From Rhodobacteraceae bacterium UBA6213 (GTDB lineage: Bacteria; Pseudomonadota; Alphaproteobacteria; Rhodobacterales; Rhodobacteraceae): a stretch of 64,000 nt of DNA. A program made the translations under genes and the position numbers. Shown in pieces: positions 26,087-35,090 of the stretch (the first letter of the stretch is position 1; the number at the start of each line of letters is the position of its first letter). The stretch is taken from positions 1,130 through 65,129 of the forward strand of contig DISJ01000009.1 in assembly GCA_002421605.1 (NCBI GenBank), given 5' to 3'. The notes under the pieces are model-generated. The model ran no database searches. It was not told where the DNA came from and worked only from the letters and a program-made list of their open reading frames with translations.

Positions 26087-26740
26087 TCACTTGCGATCCT
26101 TGCGGTCCTCGTTGCGTTGCGCAAGCCGGGTCTTCAGCGCATCAAGCCGTTCCTTTATGCGCAGGCGGCGGCGGTGCTGATAGGCTGCAACCACCGGCAA
26201 GGTTAAATAATACGCCACAAGGCCTGCAGCGACACCAAGCACGGTGCCGCCCACCAGATACGGCAGAAAAATCGCGTCGAAGAACACAATCAACGCATCC
26301 CAATGAGGAGGCGCGCCGGTAAAGATTGCCACGATGTTGTGCCACAAATCTTGCGACGCGTTGCCGAAGGCGCGCCAGAATGTGGTATGAATCCTTCCCT
26401 CGAAATGTCGCCCCAGCAGCGCGTGTCCCAGTCGCATGCTGAAAAGCGCGATGAAAGGATAGCTGATCGGGTTGCCGATAAAGGTCGCAGCAAGCGCCAC
26501 AATCACGTTGGCGCGCATCACCCAAGCAATCGCCGCCGCGCCTACCATGTGCAAACCGAAAACCGGCGAAAACGAAATGAATGTGCCCACCGCGACACCG
26601 CGAGCGATGCGGTGCGGCTGATCAGGCAGGCGGCCAAGCCTGTGGCGCAGATAGTGGAACGCACGCGTCCAACCGCCCTGCGGCCAGACCCAACTGAACG
26701 CGGTCTGCCAGAAGCTTCGGCGGTCGCGCCGCTTGAACAC
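26087..26740 (-). CDS. DUF2062 domain membrane protein
   Basis: A 217-residue protein with a basic N-terminus (MFKRRDRRSF) and DUF2062 signatures PHRIARGVAVGTFISFSPVFGLH and ATFIGNPISYPFI. Hydrophobic stretches near residues 45-85, 90-110 and 165-190 suggest three or more membrane helices. The C-terminal tail is highly charged and probably cytoplasmic. It lies between the ppGpp synthetase gene and pdxJ in the same direction. The molecular role is unknown. Confidence 0.85.
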   Translation of the reverse strand: MFKRRDRRSFWQTAFSWVWPQGGWTRAFHYLRHRLGRLPDQPHRIARGVAVGTFISFSPVFGLHMVGAAAIAWVMRANVIVALAATFIGNPISYPFIALFSMRLGHALLGRHFEGRIHTTFWRAFGNASQDLWHNIVAIFTGAPPHWDALIVFFDAIFLPYLVGGTVLGVAAGLVAYYLTLPVVAAYQHRRRLRIKERLDALKTRLAQRNEDRKDRK

Positions 26741-26769
26741 TGCTTGCCGCCTTTCCGCTGATCGCCCGT

Positions 26770-28887
26770 TCAGGGCTTGCTTGCCATATCCCAGTGTCGT
26801 TCGATCTGTGCCACGTCGCTTTCCGCCTCAAGCGCTGTCAGTAATGTGTGTAGATGTTCCACATCGCGCAACTCGACTTCGATGATGAGCGAAAAGAAAT
26901 CGGGTTTGCGATCAATGAATTTCAAGTCCGCGATATTTGCCTTCTGGCTGCCAATCAACGAGCAGATATGCCCAAGCACGCCCGCGCCATTGGCGATCGT
27001 CATGGCAAGGCGCACGGTATAAACCGGGGCGTGCCGCCCATCCTGCCATTGCAGATCAACCCAGCGATCGGGCTGATCTTCCAGTTCCGCCAGCGCCGGA
27101 CAATCGATGGTATGAATCACTACACCCAGACCACGGTAGGTGATACCGACGATCCGCTCACCCGGTAGCGGCTGGCAACATCCGGCGCGGCGAAATGTCT
27201 GGTCAGCGCCAAGGCCCACCACCGGGCGACGTGCATCGACCTCTTCAGATGGGTGCGAGGCAAGTTCGGGATAGATCGCGGTGATGACCTCGCGCGCGGT
27301 CAACTCGGCACTACCAAGGCGCGCAAGCAGCTCATCCGCATCCGGCAGACCCAGCGTTTTCGCGGCGGTTCGCAACGCCTTGTCGGAAACCTTGCGCCCG
27401 ACATGCTCGAACGCCACGCGCGCCAACTCTGCCCCAAGCTTGACAAACCGCGACCGGTCCGCCTCGCGCAAGCTGCGACGGATTGCGCCCTTGGCGCGAC
27501 CCGTCACCACGATATCAAGCCAGGTAGCCTGCGGCCGCTGACCCTCGGCGATGATGATTTCGACTGATTGCCCGTTCTTCAGGCGCGACCACAGCGGCAC
27601 CCGGATACCATCAACCTTGGCACCAACGCACGAATTGCCGATGCGGGTGTGAATCGCATAGGCGTAATCGATCGGCGTAGCGCCCTTGGGCAGCTTTACC
27701 ACGTCACCTTTGGGGGTGAAGCAAAACACCTGATCGGTGTACATCTCGAGCTTCACGTTCTCGAGGAACTCGTCGTGATCGCCCTCGTCAAAGCCTTCGG
27801 TCAGCGTGGTAATCCACTTGGCCGGGTCCACCGCAAACGGGTTCTGCGCCAGAACGCCGTCACGATAAGACCAGTGGGCCGCGACCCCGGCCTCGGCAAC
27901 CTCGTGCATCTGGCGGGTGCGAATCTGCACCTCGACGCGCTTGCCATCGCGCCCCGAAACGGTGGTGTGAATACTGCGATAACCGTTCGATTTGGGCTGG
28001 CTGATGTAATCCTTGAACCGCTCGGGCACCGCGCGCCACCGTTGGTGGATCAGCCCCACAACGGCGTAGCAGTCAGCCTCGGAACGGGTGATGACACGAA
28101 AACCGTAGATGTCGGACAGGCGCGAAAAGGTCAGCTGCTTTTCCTGCATCTTGCGCCAGATCGAATAGGGGCGCTTGGCGCGGCCAAATACATCGGCCTC
28201 GATCTGCGCCTTTTCCAGCTCTAGTCGGATATCGGCGGTGATGCGCGGGATCACATCGCCAGTTTCCTTTTGCAAGGTAATGAATCGGCGGATGATCGAC
28301 TTGCGCGCTTCGGGGTTCAGCACCTTGAAGGCGAGGTCTTCCAGTTCCTCGCGCATCCATTGCATACCCATGCGCCCGGCAAGCGGCGCATAAATCTCCA
28401 TTGTCTCGCGGGCCTTTTGCGCCTGCTTTTCGGGCCTCATGCTGCGGATGGTGCGCATGTTGTGCAGCCGGTCCGCAAGCTTGACCAGTATCACCCGCAA
28501 ATCTTTCGACATCGCCATGAACAGCTTGCGAAAGTTTTCTGCCTGCCGGGTTTCCGAGGACGACAGTTGCAGGTTGGTCAGCTTGGTGACGCCATCCACC
28601 AGTTCGGCAATTTCGGAGCCGAACAGCTTGGCAACTTCCGAATAGGTCGAGCGCGTATCCTCGATCGTGTCGTGTAGAAGGGCTGTGATGATCGTGTCAT
28701 CGTCCAGCCGCTGCTCGGTCAAAATTGCGGCTACCGCAACGGGGTGCGTGAAATAGGGCTCGCCCGAATGGCGAAACTGCCCCTCGTGCATGTGCAGGCC
28801 ATACTCGTAGGCGGTGCGGATCAGATCGGCATTTGTGCGCGGGTTATAGTTGCGGACCAGCGCGATCAGGTCTTCGACATCGATCAT
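26770..28887 (-). CDS. Bifunctional (p)ppGpp synthetase/hydrolase
   Basis: A 705-residue RelA/SpoT homologue (Rsh). The hydrolase HD domain is intact with ALLHDTIEDT (residues 69-78), so ppGpp breakdown should be possible. The synthetase domain contains RVITRSEADCYAVVGLIH and PKSNGYRSIHTTV. A TGS domain (FTPKGDVVKLPKGATPIDYAYAI split across residues 390-412) and a C-terminal ACT domain (about 630-705) follow. As Alphaproteobacteria usually have one such enzyme, it is likely the main stringent-response factor. It is co-oriented with rpoZ, 22 bases upstream, whose omega subunit takes part in the ppGpp response. Confidence 0.94.
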   Translation of the reverse strand: MIDVEDLIALVRNYNPRTNADLIRTAYEYGLHMHEGQFRHSGEPYFTHPVAVAAILTEQRLDDDTIITALLHDTIEDTRSTYSEVAKLFGSEIAELVDGVTKLTNLQLSSSETRQAENFRKLFMAMSKDLRVILVKLADRLHNMRTIRSMRPEKQAQKARETMEIYAPLAGRMGMQWMREELEDLAFKVLNPEARKSIIRRFITLQKETGDVIPRITADIRLELEKAQIEADVFGRAKRPYSIWRKMQEKQLTFSRLSDIYGFRVITRSEADCYAVVGLIHQRWRAVPERFKDYISQPKSNGYRSIHTTVSGRDGKRVEVQIRTRQMHEVAEAGVAAHWSYRDGVLAQNPFAVDPAKWITTLTEGFDEGDHDEFLENVKLEMYTDQVFCFTPKGDVVKLPKGATPIDYAYAIHTRIGNSCVGAKVDGIRVPLWSRLKNGQSVEIIIAEGQRPQATWLDIVVTGRAKGAIRRSLREADRSRFVKLGAELARVAFEHVGRKVSDKALRTAAKTLGLPDADELLARLGSAELTAREVITAIYPELASHPSEEVDARRPVVGLGADQTFRRAGCCQPLPGERIVGITYRGLGVVIHTIDCPALAELEDQPDRWVDLQWQDGRHAPVYTVRLAMTIANGAGVLGHICSLIGSQKANIADLKFIDRKPDFFSLIIEVELRDVEHLHTLLTALEAESDVAQIERHWDMASKP

Positions 28888-28909
28888 GACGGTCCGCTGT
28901 TCCCTCGCG

Positions 28910-29263
28910 TCAATCGCGCCCTTGAGCGTCCATCAATGCCCGCAGCATCCGCGCCTCGTCCATCTCGTCGTCGCGCGGATGGTCGACTTCGCCCGACATG
29001 GCGATGGACATGCGGTCTTCTTCAGGCTCGTCAACCTCGATCTGGGTTTGATTCGAGGCGATCAACCGCTCGGTCAGCGCGTCGGCTGCCTGAGTTTCAT
29101 CGGCGATTTCACGCAATGCCACGACCGGATTCTTGTCGTTGTCACGCTCGATAGTGATCGGCGCGCCGGCTTGAATTTCGCGGGCACGATGCGCAGCAAG
29201 CATGACCAGTTCGAACCGGTTCGGAACTTTGTCAACGCAGTCTTCAACCGTCACGCGGGCCAT
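28910..29263 (-). CDS. rpoZ: DNA-directed RNA polymerase subunit omega
   Basis: A 117-residue omega subunit, which promotes assembly of RNA polymerase. The N-terminal part MARVTVEDCVDKVPNRFELV and AAHRAREIQAGAPITIERD match the family closely; the C-terminal 50 residues are acidic and variable (EVDEPEEDRMSIAM, RDDEMDEARM). ATG 29263 is preferred because GGAG lies just upstream and the family starts MARVTVED; an ATG four codons earlier lacks spacing. It forms a pair with the downstream ppGpp synthetase gene. Confidence 0.95.
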   Translation of the reverse strand: MARVTVEDCVDKVPNRFELVMLAAHRAREIQAGAPITIERDNDKNPVVALREIADETQAADALTERLIASNQTQIEVDEPEEDRMSIAMSGEVDHPRDDEMDEARMLRALMDAQGRD

Positions 29264-29304
29264 CGGCAACTCCATTGTCGAACGGGGGGAGGTGGAGCGT
29301 CTAT

Positions 29305-29934
29305 TTAGGGGGTCGAGGCAGTAATGACAAGCGGTGATTCCCCCCCGATTCCTCCAGAAAGCGGCAGAATCGCGGCTTTTTCAGCCTCTGGAAGCGCCGC
29401 GACAAGCTCTGCCACGGTCTTGCCAAGGCTTGGGTGGCGCCATTGCGGCGCGATGTCTGCAAGCGGAATCAGCACAAACGCACGCTCCGCCAGGCGCGGA
29501 TGCGGCAGGATCAGCGTCTGCGGCGTGCGGATCAACTGCTCGTCCGGCGTCAGCGCGCGCCAAGCCGCCTCGGTCGCGGCATCGGGCAATACGGTCTGCC
29601 CGACGGCCAGCAGGTCAAGGTCAAGCCCGCGCGCGGCCCAGCGCGCCCCGCGCAGCCGCCCAAACGCCGCCTCAACCGCATGCAACCCCGCCAGAACTTC
29701 TAGCGGCAACTGATTCGCGCGCAACTGTGCGCAGGCGTTTACATAATCTGGCCCTGACCCGGGCGGATGGGCGGGTGTTGCGAAAAAGCGCGAAACCGCA
29801 ATGACCTCAAAACCCTGCGCAGCAAGGCTTTGCAGCGCGGCAATCAGGGTTGCGGTAACATCGCCAGAAGGTCCGGCGAGGTTGCCGCCAAGCGCCACCA
29901 GAATCTCTGGACTGTCTTTTCCGACATATATCAT
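29305..29934 (-). CDS. folK: 2-amino-4-hydroxy-6-hydroxymethyldihydropteridine pyrophosphokinase
   Basis: A 209-residue HPPK of folate synthesis, transferring pyrophosphate from ATP to the pterin alcohol. Signatures are LVALGGNLAGPSGD at the N-terminus, RFFATPAHPPGSGPDYVNAC, the pterin/ATP site RLRGARWAARGLDLDLLAVG, and LILPHPRLAERAFVLIPLAD. It is about 50 residues longer than the E. coli enzyme, mainly from a mid-protein insert (PDAATEAAWRALTPDEQ) and the C-terminus, as common in this lineage. It starts the minus-strand superoperon. Confidence 0.93.
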   Translation of the reverse strand: MIYVGKDSPEILVALGGNLAGPSGDVTATLIAALQSLAAQGFEVIAVSRFFATPAHPPGSGPDYVNACAQLRANQLPLEVLAGLHAVEAAFGRLRGARWAARGLDLDLLAVGQTVLPDAATEAAWRALTPDEQLIRTPQTLILPHPRLAERAFVLIPLADIAPQWRHPSLGKTVAELVAALPEAEKAAILPLSGGIGGESPLVITASTP

Positions 29935-30046
29935 TGCACACCACTTTTCCGTTATCAGGGCGATACGGACTTCGGTCGGGTCTGTTTTTCCAGTAAGATG
30001 TTTGCCCCCAGCTTTGTAGCCCGGTCAATTTGGAAAAGGACATATA

Positions 30047-30619
30047 ATGTTTTACAAAGACGAGCGGCTGGCCTTGTTCATCGACGGGTCAAACCTATAC
30101 GCCGCCGCCAAGGCTCTAGGATTTGACATCGACTACAAACTGCTTCGGCAAGAGTTCGAGCGGCGCGGCAAACTATTGCGCGCGTTCTACTACACAGCAC
30201 TTTTGGAAAACGAGGAATACTCTCCTATTCGCCCGCTAGTGGATTGGCTCAACTACAACGGCTACGCGATGGTGACCAAGCCGGCGAAGGAATACACCGA
30301 CAGCCTTGGCCGACGGAAAGTCAAGGGCAACATGGACATCGAACTTGCGGTTGATGCGATGGAGCTGGCGCCGCGGCTGGACCATGCGGTGCTGTTCTCG
30401 GGTGATGGTGATTTTCGCCCGCTAGTAGAAAGCCTGCAGCGGCAAGGGGTGCGGGTTTCGGTCGTTTCGACAATTCGCAGCCAGCCACCGATGATCGCCG
30501 ATGAATTGCGCCGTCAGGCAGACAATTTCATCGAACTTGACGCGCTGCGCGATGTTATCGGGCGCCCGCCGCGCGAGCCCAGATCCGACCGCGACGAGGA
30601 TTTGCCACCCGAAGCCTGA
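30047..30619 (+). CDS. NYN domain (LabA/DUF88-type) PIN-like protein
   Basis: A 190-residue protein whose residues 7-170 form a NYN domain of the LabA/DUF88 group, related to PIN nucleases. The expected acidic residues are present: Asp13 in LALFIDGSNLYAAAKALG, Asp97 in KGNMDIELAVDAM, and Asp120/Asp122 in FSGDGDFRPLVESL, enough for a metal site. RNA cleavage is an inference from the fold. The C-terminal 20 residues are charged. A good ribosome site (AAAGGA) precedes ATG 30047. The gene diverges from folK across 112 bases. Confidence 0.88.
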   Translation: MFYKDERLALFIDGSNLYAAAKALGFDIDYKLLRQEFERRGKLLRAFYYTALLENEEYSPIRPLVDWLNYNGYAMVTKPAKEYTDSLGRRKVKGNMDIELAVDAMELAPRLDHAVLFSGDGDFRPLVESLQRQGVRVSVVSTIRSQPPMIADELRRQADNFIELDALRDVIGRPPREPRSDRDEDLPPEA

Positions 30620-30682
30620 TCCACAAGGTGTGGGCTACGGCGGCGCTTGCACCGCTGGCGGGCTTGCGCCATGTGAGGCGCC

Positions 30683-31129
30683 ATGCAGGACGCCTTTACC
30701 CTGATAGGATTGTTCGTATCGGCGCTGCTGGCTGCATCGCCGATACCGCTGCAATCCGAGGTGGTCTTTGTCGCGACACAAATCGCCACGGCTATCGACC
30801 CTTGGTTGCTGGTGCTGGTCGCAGGTGTTGGCAACACGCTCGGATCATTCATTACCTACGGGCTTGGGCGCGGCGCACGGCACTGGCAGGGGCGATCTTG
30901 GTTTCCCGCCACGCCCGCACAAATGACGCGCGCCGAGGCGTGGTTTCAGCGCTGGGGCGTATGGGCGCTGCTGCTTTCATGGGCGCCAGGGGGCGATCTG
31001 GCGACGCTGGTGGCGGGGGTGCTGCGCACACCGCTCTGGATTTTCACGATTCTGGTGGGCTGCGCCAAGTTCGGGCGCTACGCCGCGCTAGCTTGGCTTA
31101 CGGCGCGCGCGATGGGGTTGCCCGCTTAG
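30683..31129 (+). CDS. YqaA/DedA-like small membrane protein
   Basis: A 148-residue membrane protein of the YqaA group, distantly related to the DedA (SNARE-associated) family. Features are LLAASPIPLQSEVVFVA (residues 15-31) with the conserved P-x-P-x-x-S/E turn, AGVGNTLGSFITYGLGR (about 47-63), and FQRWGVWALLLSWAPGGDLATLVAGVLR with the W-x-P-x-x-G/D motif. Four hydrophobic segments are seen. DedA relatives move lipids across membranes; whether this one does is unknown. It lies between the NYN gene and ispH. Confidence 0.82.
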   Translation: MQDAFTLIGLFVSALLAASPIPLQSEVVFVATQIATAIDPWLLVLVAGVGNTLGSFITYGLGRGARHWQGRSWFPATPAQMTRAEAWFQRWGVWALLLSWAPGGDLATLVAGVLRTPLWIFTILVGCAKFGRYAALAWLTARAMGLPA

Positions 31130-31191
31130 GGCTGGACCTGCGGCGCGCCCCGCCTTACCTGTTGGCGATACATCCCAAAGACCGGACCAAG

Positions 31192-32136
31192 ATGACCAAG
31201 CCGCCGCTAACCCTTTACCTTGCCGCACCACGCGGCTTTTGCGCGGGCGTGGACCGTGCTGTTAAAATCGTCGAGATGGCGCTGCTGAAATGGGGCGCGC
31301 CGGTCTATGTGCGCCACGAAATCGTGCACAACCGCTTTGTGGTTGAAGCCTTGCGCGCCAAGGGTGCGGTCTTTGTCGAAGAGCTTGACGAATGCCCCGA
31401 TGACCGCCCGGTGATCTTTTCCGCGCATGGCGTGCCGAAATCGGTGCCCGCAGCCGCAGCGGCACGTGGCATGGTCTTTGTTGATGCCACCTGCCCGCTC
31501 GTCTCGAAAGTGCATGCCGAAGCCGCGCGCCACCACGAAGAAGGCTTGCAGATGGTGATGATCGGGCACGCTGGTCACCCCGAGGTGCTGGGCACCATGG
31601 GCCAGTTGCCGCCCGGCGAGGTGCTGCTGGTCGAAACCGTTGAAGATGTTGCCAAGCTGGCCCCGCGCGACGCCGCGCGATTGGCTTATATAACGCAGAC
31701 CACGCTTTCGGTCGATGATACGGCAGCGGTTATTGGGGCACTTCAGGCGCGGTTTCCCGCCATCGTCGGGCCTGCGAAAGAAGATATCTGTTACGCCACC
31801 ACCAACCGGCAAGCCGCTGTGCGCGAGATCGCGCCAAGGATCGCCGCACTGCTGGTGATCGGCGCGCCGAACTCGTCAAACTCGCGCCGTCTGGTCGAGG
31901 TGGGCCGCGCCGCGGGCTGCGGTTATGCGCAACTGGTGCAATCGGCCGCCGATATCGACTGGCGCGCGCTGGGGGCACCCAGCGCCGTTGGCGTGACCGC
32001 CGGGGCCAGCGCGCCAGAGGTGCTGGTCGATCAGGTCATCAACGCGTTTCGTGACCGTTTCGCGGTGACGCTGGAACTGGTGGAAACCGCGCGCGAAGAT
32101 GTCGAGTTCAAAGTGCCGCGCGTGCTGCGCAGTTGA
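31192..32136 (+). CDS. ispH: 4-hydroxy-3-methylbut-2-enyl diphosphate reductase
   Basis: A 314-residue iron-sulfur enzyme, the last step of the MEP isoprenoid pathway, giving IPP and DMAPP. The three cluster ligands are Cys17 (APRGFCAGVDRA), Cys101 (FVDATCPLVSKVH) and Cys200 (KEDICYATTNRQ). Substrate-binding motifs IFSAHGVPKSV and MIGHAGHPEVLGTMGQ are intact. ATG 31192 fits the family start MTKPPLTLYLAAPRGFC; the open frame reaches much further upstream through the preceding gene without meaning. Confidence 0.96.
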   Translation: MTKPPLTLYLAAPRGFCAGVDRAVKIVEMALLKWGAPVYVRHEIVHNRFVVEALRAKGAVFVEELDECPDDRPVIFSAHGVPKSVPAAAAARGMVFVDATCPLVSKVHAEAARHHEEGLQMVMIGHAGHPEVLGTMGQLPPGEVLLVETVEDVAKLAPRDAARLAYITQTTLSVDDTAAVIGALQARFPAIVGPAKEDICYATTNRQAAVREIAPRIAALLVIGAPNSSNSRRLVEVGRAAGCGYAQLVQSAADIDWRALGAPSAVGVTAGASAPEVLVDQVINAFRDRFAVTLELVETAREDVEFKVPRVLRS

Positions 32137-32187
32137 AATCTGGAAATCGCTTCCCTGAACGCCACCGAAATACTGGATCGAAACAAC

Positions 32188-32649
32188 ATGGCTGACCTTC
32201 ACGCATGGACCGATGGCGCCTGCAGCGGCAACCCAGGGCCGGGTGGCTGGGGCGTGCTGATGCGCGCCGTCGACGCTGGCAAGGTGGTGAAAGCGCGCGA
32301 ACTTTCGGGCGGCGAAGCACTGACCACCAACAACCGCATGGAACTGATGGCGGCGATAGCAGCGCTCGAGGCGCTCTCGCGCGACAGCGAAATCACCATC
32401 ACCACCGATTCGGCCTATGTGAAGAATGGTATCACCACCTGGATGGCGGGCTGGAAGCGCAATGGCTGGAAAACCGCCGACCGCAAGCCGGTGAAAAACG
32501 TCGATCTGTGGCAACGCCTCGACGCCGCCCAGGCGCGCCACAAGGTGGTGTGGAAATGGATCAAGGGCCACGCCGGGCACACCGAAAACGAGCGTGCCGA
32601 TGAATTGGCACGCGCAGGCATGGCACCGCACAAGGGTGGCGCGAAATGA
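32188..32649 (+). CDS. rnhA: Ribonuclease HI
   Basis: A 153-residue enzyme cleaving RNA in RNA-DNA hybrids. The four catalytic carboxylates are present: Asp9 (AWTDGACSGNPGPGGWG), Glu52 (TTNNRMELMAA), Asp74 (ITTDSAYVKNGI) and the C-terminal Asp in TENERADELA. The length equals that of the E. coli enzyme. The stop codon overlaps the start of the next gene by 4 bases (ATGA). Confidence 0.96.
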   Translation: MADLHAWTDGACSGNPGPGGWGVLMRAVDAGKVVKARELSGGEALTTNNRMELMAAIAALEALSRDSEITITTDSAYVKNGITTWMAGWKRNGWKTADRKPVKNVDLWQRLDAAQARHKVVWKWIKGHAGHTENERADELARAGMAPHKGGAK

Positions 32650-33284
32650 CGCCGCTTGAGGCGCTCGAATACGCCTCGGTCGCAGTCTTTGCGCTGACCG
32701 GGGCGCTGGTGGCAAGCCGCTCGCAACTGGACCCTGTGGGGTTCGTCTTCATCGCCTGCCTGACAGCGGTGGGAGGCGGTACACTGCGCGATCTGCTGCT
32801 TGGTCGCGACCCGGTTTTCTGGGTCGGCCGCCCCGGTTTCATCGTTGTCGCAGCACTTGCGGCGCTGATCGTGTTCTTTACGGCGCACTTGCTCGAAAGC
32901 CGCTACCGCGCGCTTTTATGGCTCGACGCCTGTGCCTTGGCGGTGGCGGTGCCGGTGGGGGTAGGGGTTACAATCGGCATGGGCTACGGCCCGGTGACCG
33001 TGCTGGTCATGGGCGTTGCCACGGGGTCTTTCGGCGGTTTGATGCGCGATGTGGTCTGTAACGAGGTACCGCTGCTGCTGCGTCAAGGCGAGCTTTACTT
33101 GACCGCCGCGTTCTGCGGTGCGGGGGCGGCACTTGTGGTGGGTGCACTTGGCTGGCCCGGCTTGCCAGCGCTGCTTGCCTGTGCTGCGGTGACGTTCGGC
33201 TTGCGCGCGGGCAGCCTTGCCCTTGGCTGGGCGCTGCCGGTTTACAAGGCCCGCCCACCGCGCCCTGACGCACCAAAGCGGTAA
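32646..33284 (+). CDS. Trimeric intracellular cation (TRIC) channel family protein
   Basis: A 212-residue membrane protein of the UPF0126/YadS family, built from two repeated units of three helices plus a seventh. The repeats show FALTGALVAS ... TAVGGGTLRDLLLGRDPVFW in the first half and GVATGSFGGLMRDVVCNEVPLLLRQ (positions 33013-33087) in the second, containing the paired glycine turns. Prokaryotic members form trimeric cation channels. It is translationally coupled to rnhA. Its last 43 bases overlap the end of the reductase gene on the opposite strand. Confidence 0.88.
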   Translation: MTPLEALEYASVAVFALTGALVASRSQLDPVGFVFIACLTAVGGGTLRDLLLGRDPVFWVGRPGFIVVAALAALIVFFTAHLLESRYRALLWLDACALAVAVPVGVGVTIGMGYGPVTVLVMGVATGSFGGLMRDVVCNEVPLLLRQGELYLTAAFCGAGAALVVGALGWPGLPALLACAAVTFGLRAGSLALGWALPVYKARPPRPDAPKR

Positions 33285-33793
33285 TCAAGCATCACCATGC
33301 CCAGCGGCAACTGACGCACCCCGGCAAGCTGCGGTTGCACCTCGGGTGGGGCACCGGGGGCGAAGGCGGCAATACCGCCGCCCAGAATATGGGGCACCAC
33401 ACACAGCTCTAGCCGATCAAGCGCACCAAGTGCGATCAGCGCCGATTGCAGCATCGGCCCGCCTAGCACCCAGACATCGCCCCCCTTGAGCGCGCGCAGA
33501 TGCGCGGCAAGTGCCGCCAACCCGCCCGACCAAAGCTCGGCCCCACTCGCCAACGGCTGCTGCAACGTGCGGCTGACCACTAGTGCGCGCTTGCCCGGAT
33601 AGGGCCAATCGGGCGAAAGTGTCAGCGTTTGCAAATAGGTCCGCCTGCCCATGACCACCGTGCCGATTTCGGCCAGAAACGCGCCATAGCCCCAATCCGC
33701 GACCTCAAAACGCGCAAGCCAGCCCACGCCGCCGTCCGCATCCGCAGCAAAACCGTCAAGCGAAGCTGCCATCATGCCGCGAATCTCGGCCAT
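33242..33793 (-). CDS. Dihydrofolate reductase / RibD C-terminal family protein
   Basis: A 183-residue NADPH-dependent reductase-like protein. The N-terminus IRGMMAASLDGFAADADGGVGWL matches the RibD-C/YyaP-type dihydrofolate reductase fold, followed by TVVMGRRTYL, RALVVSRTL and DVWVLGGPMLQSAL, the cofactor-binding GG region. Members include stand-alone proteins of unknown substrate; no deaminase domain is attached, so this is not RibD itself. It converges on the TRIC gene, overlapping it by 43 bases, and lies 1 base after the GlsB-like gene. Confidence 0.85.
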   Translation of the reverse strand: MAEIRGMMAASLDGFAADADGGVGWLARFEVADWGYGAFLAEIGTVVMGRRTYLQTLTLSPDWPYPGKRALVVSRTLQQPLASGAELWSGGLAALAAHLRALKGGDVWVLGGPMLQSALIALGALDRLELCVVPHILGGGIAAFAPGAPPEVQPQLAGVRQLPLGMVMLDYRFGASGRGGRAL

Positions 33794-33794
33794 C

Positions 33795-34034
33795 TCAGCG
33801 CCTCGGCCCGTAGGTTTTCCAAAGCCAGATCAGCGCCATCGCGCCCAACACCGCCCCCACAAAACCCGCCATCCAGCCGGTGATGGTTAGCAAAATGCGC
33901 AGCACCGCCCCGCCAATCAACGCCCCCAAAACGCCGATACCGATAGTAGCAAACAGATCGGTATCAAGGCGCATCGTGCGGGTCGCAATCAGCCCTGCGG
34001 CTGCGCCGATGATGATAAGGGCAACGATCGACAT
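33795..34034 (-). CDS. GlsB/YeaQ/YmgE family small membrane protein
   Basis: A 79-residue protein consisting of three hydrophobic, glycine-rich segments (IVALIIIGAAAGLIA, TIGIGVLGALIGGAVLRILL, MAGFVGAVLGAMALIWLW), typical of the transglycosylase-associated / GlsB family often linked to stress. ATG 34034 follows an AGGA ribosome site; an upstream in-frame ATG would add 19 polar residues. Function in the membrane is unknown. Confidence 0.82.
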   Translation of the reverse strand: MSIVALIIIGAAAGLIATRTMRLDTDLFATIGIGVLGALIGGAVLRILLTITGWMAGFVGAVLGAMALIWLWKTYGPRR

Positions 34035-34115
34035 AGGGTCCTCCGCGCGCAACTCTGTCTCGATATGGGGGCAAAGGCGGCGCCGCATCAAGCCCCGCAG
34101 GCTTTTCTTCGCAGC

Positions 34116-35012
34116 TCAGCCCAGCACGGGTGGCAACACTGTGCCTTTCAGAATCTCTGCTACCGGCATCGCGCGCTTGCCCTCGCGCTGCGCCTCAAGC
34201 ACCTCTAGCGCGCCCTCTCCACAAGCCACGGTAAAACCGCCTAGCACTTCACCCGCCGCCCCTGCCCCCGCCACGGCGCGCGCACGTAAGACCTTGACCC
34301 TTTCGCCCGCCACCTCGCACCATGCACCCGGAAACGGCGAAAGCGCGCGCACTTGGCGCGCTATCTCGTTCGCTGGCCGCGCCCAGTCGATCCGCGCCTC
34401 GGCCTTGTCGATTTTCGCAGCATAGCTGACGCCCTCGACGGGTTGTGGCACCGCTGCCAGCTCCTCCAGCCGCGCCAAGGCCGCCACGATTAGCCGCGCG
34501 CCCAGCGCCGAAAGTCGGTCGTGCAGTTCGGCACTGGTCTCTTCGGCGCCAATCGCCACCGTCTCGCACAAAAGCACCGGGCCTGTATCAAGCCCCGCCT
34601 CCATCTGCATGATGCAAACGCCGGTTTCGCCGTCGCCCGCCCAAATCGCGCGTTGAATTGGCGCAGCCCCGCGCCAGCGCGGCAATAGCGAGGCATGGAT
34701 ATTCAGGCAGCCAAGCCGCGGCGCGGCTAGTATCGCAGGCGGCAAAATCAATCCATACGCCACCACCACCGCCAGATCGGCACCCAGTGCGCCAAACTCT
34801 GCCTGCTCTGGCGCGCCCTTCAAGCTAGCTGGGTGGAGCACTGGCAAACCCAACGCCTCGGCGCGCGCCTGCACGGGCGAGGGGCGCAGCGTCTTGCCCC
34901 GTCCGGCGGGGCGCGGCGGCTGACAGTAAACCGCCACCACCTCATGGCGCGCCGCCAGCGCATCAAGCACCGGCACCGAAAACCCGGGCGTTCCCATGAA
35001 CACAATTTTCAA
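34116..35012 (-). CDS. fmt: Methionyl-tRNA formyltransferase
   Basis: A 298-residue enzyme that formylates the initiator Met-tRNA using 10-formyltetrahydrofolate. The start MKIVFMGTPGFSVPVLDAL, the folate-binding LNIHASLLPRWRGAAPIQRA with the catalytic Asn and His, and GDGETGVCIMQMEAGLDTGPVL are all intact. The C-terminal domain binds the tRNA acceptor. It lies downstream of three deformylase genes in the same orientation, linking addition and removal of the formyl group. Confidence 0.96.
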   Translation of the reverse strand: MKIVFMGTPGFSVPVLDALAARHEVVAVYCQPPRPAGRGKTLRPSPVQARAEALGLPVLHPASLKGAPEQAEFGALGADLAVVVAYGLILPPAILAAPRLGCLNIHASLLPRWRGAAPIQRAIWAGDGETGVCIMQMEAGLDTGPVLLCETVAIGAEETSAELHDRLSALGARLIVAALARLEELAAVPQPVEGVSYAAKIDKAEARIDWARPANEIARQVRALSPFPGAWCEVAGERVKVLRARAVAGAGAAGEVLGGFTVACGEGALEVLEAQREGKRAMPVAEILKGTVLPPVLG

Positions 35013-35090
35013 GAAAATGCCTCCTGTTGCACACCACCGCTATAGCGAAACGGCTCCTACCCTAGAACCCCTTGCGTCCTGCTTTTGACA

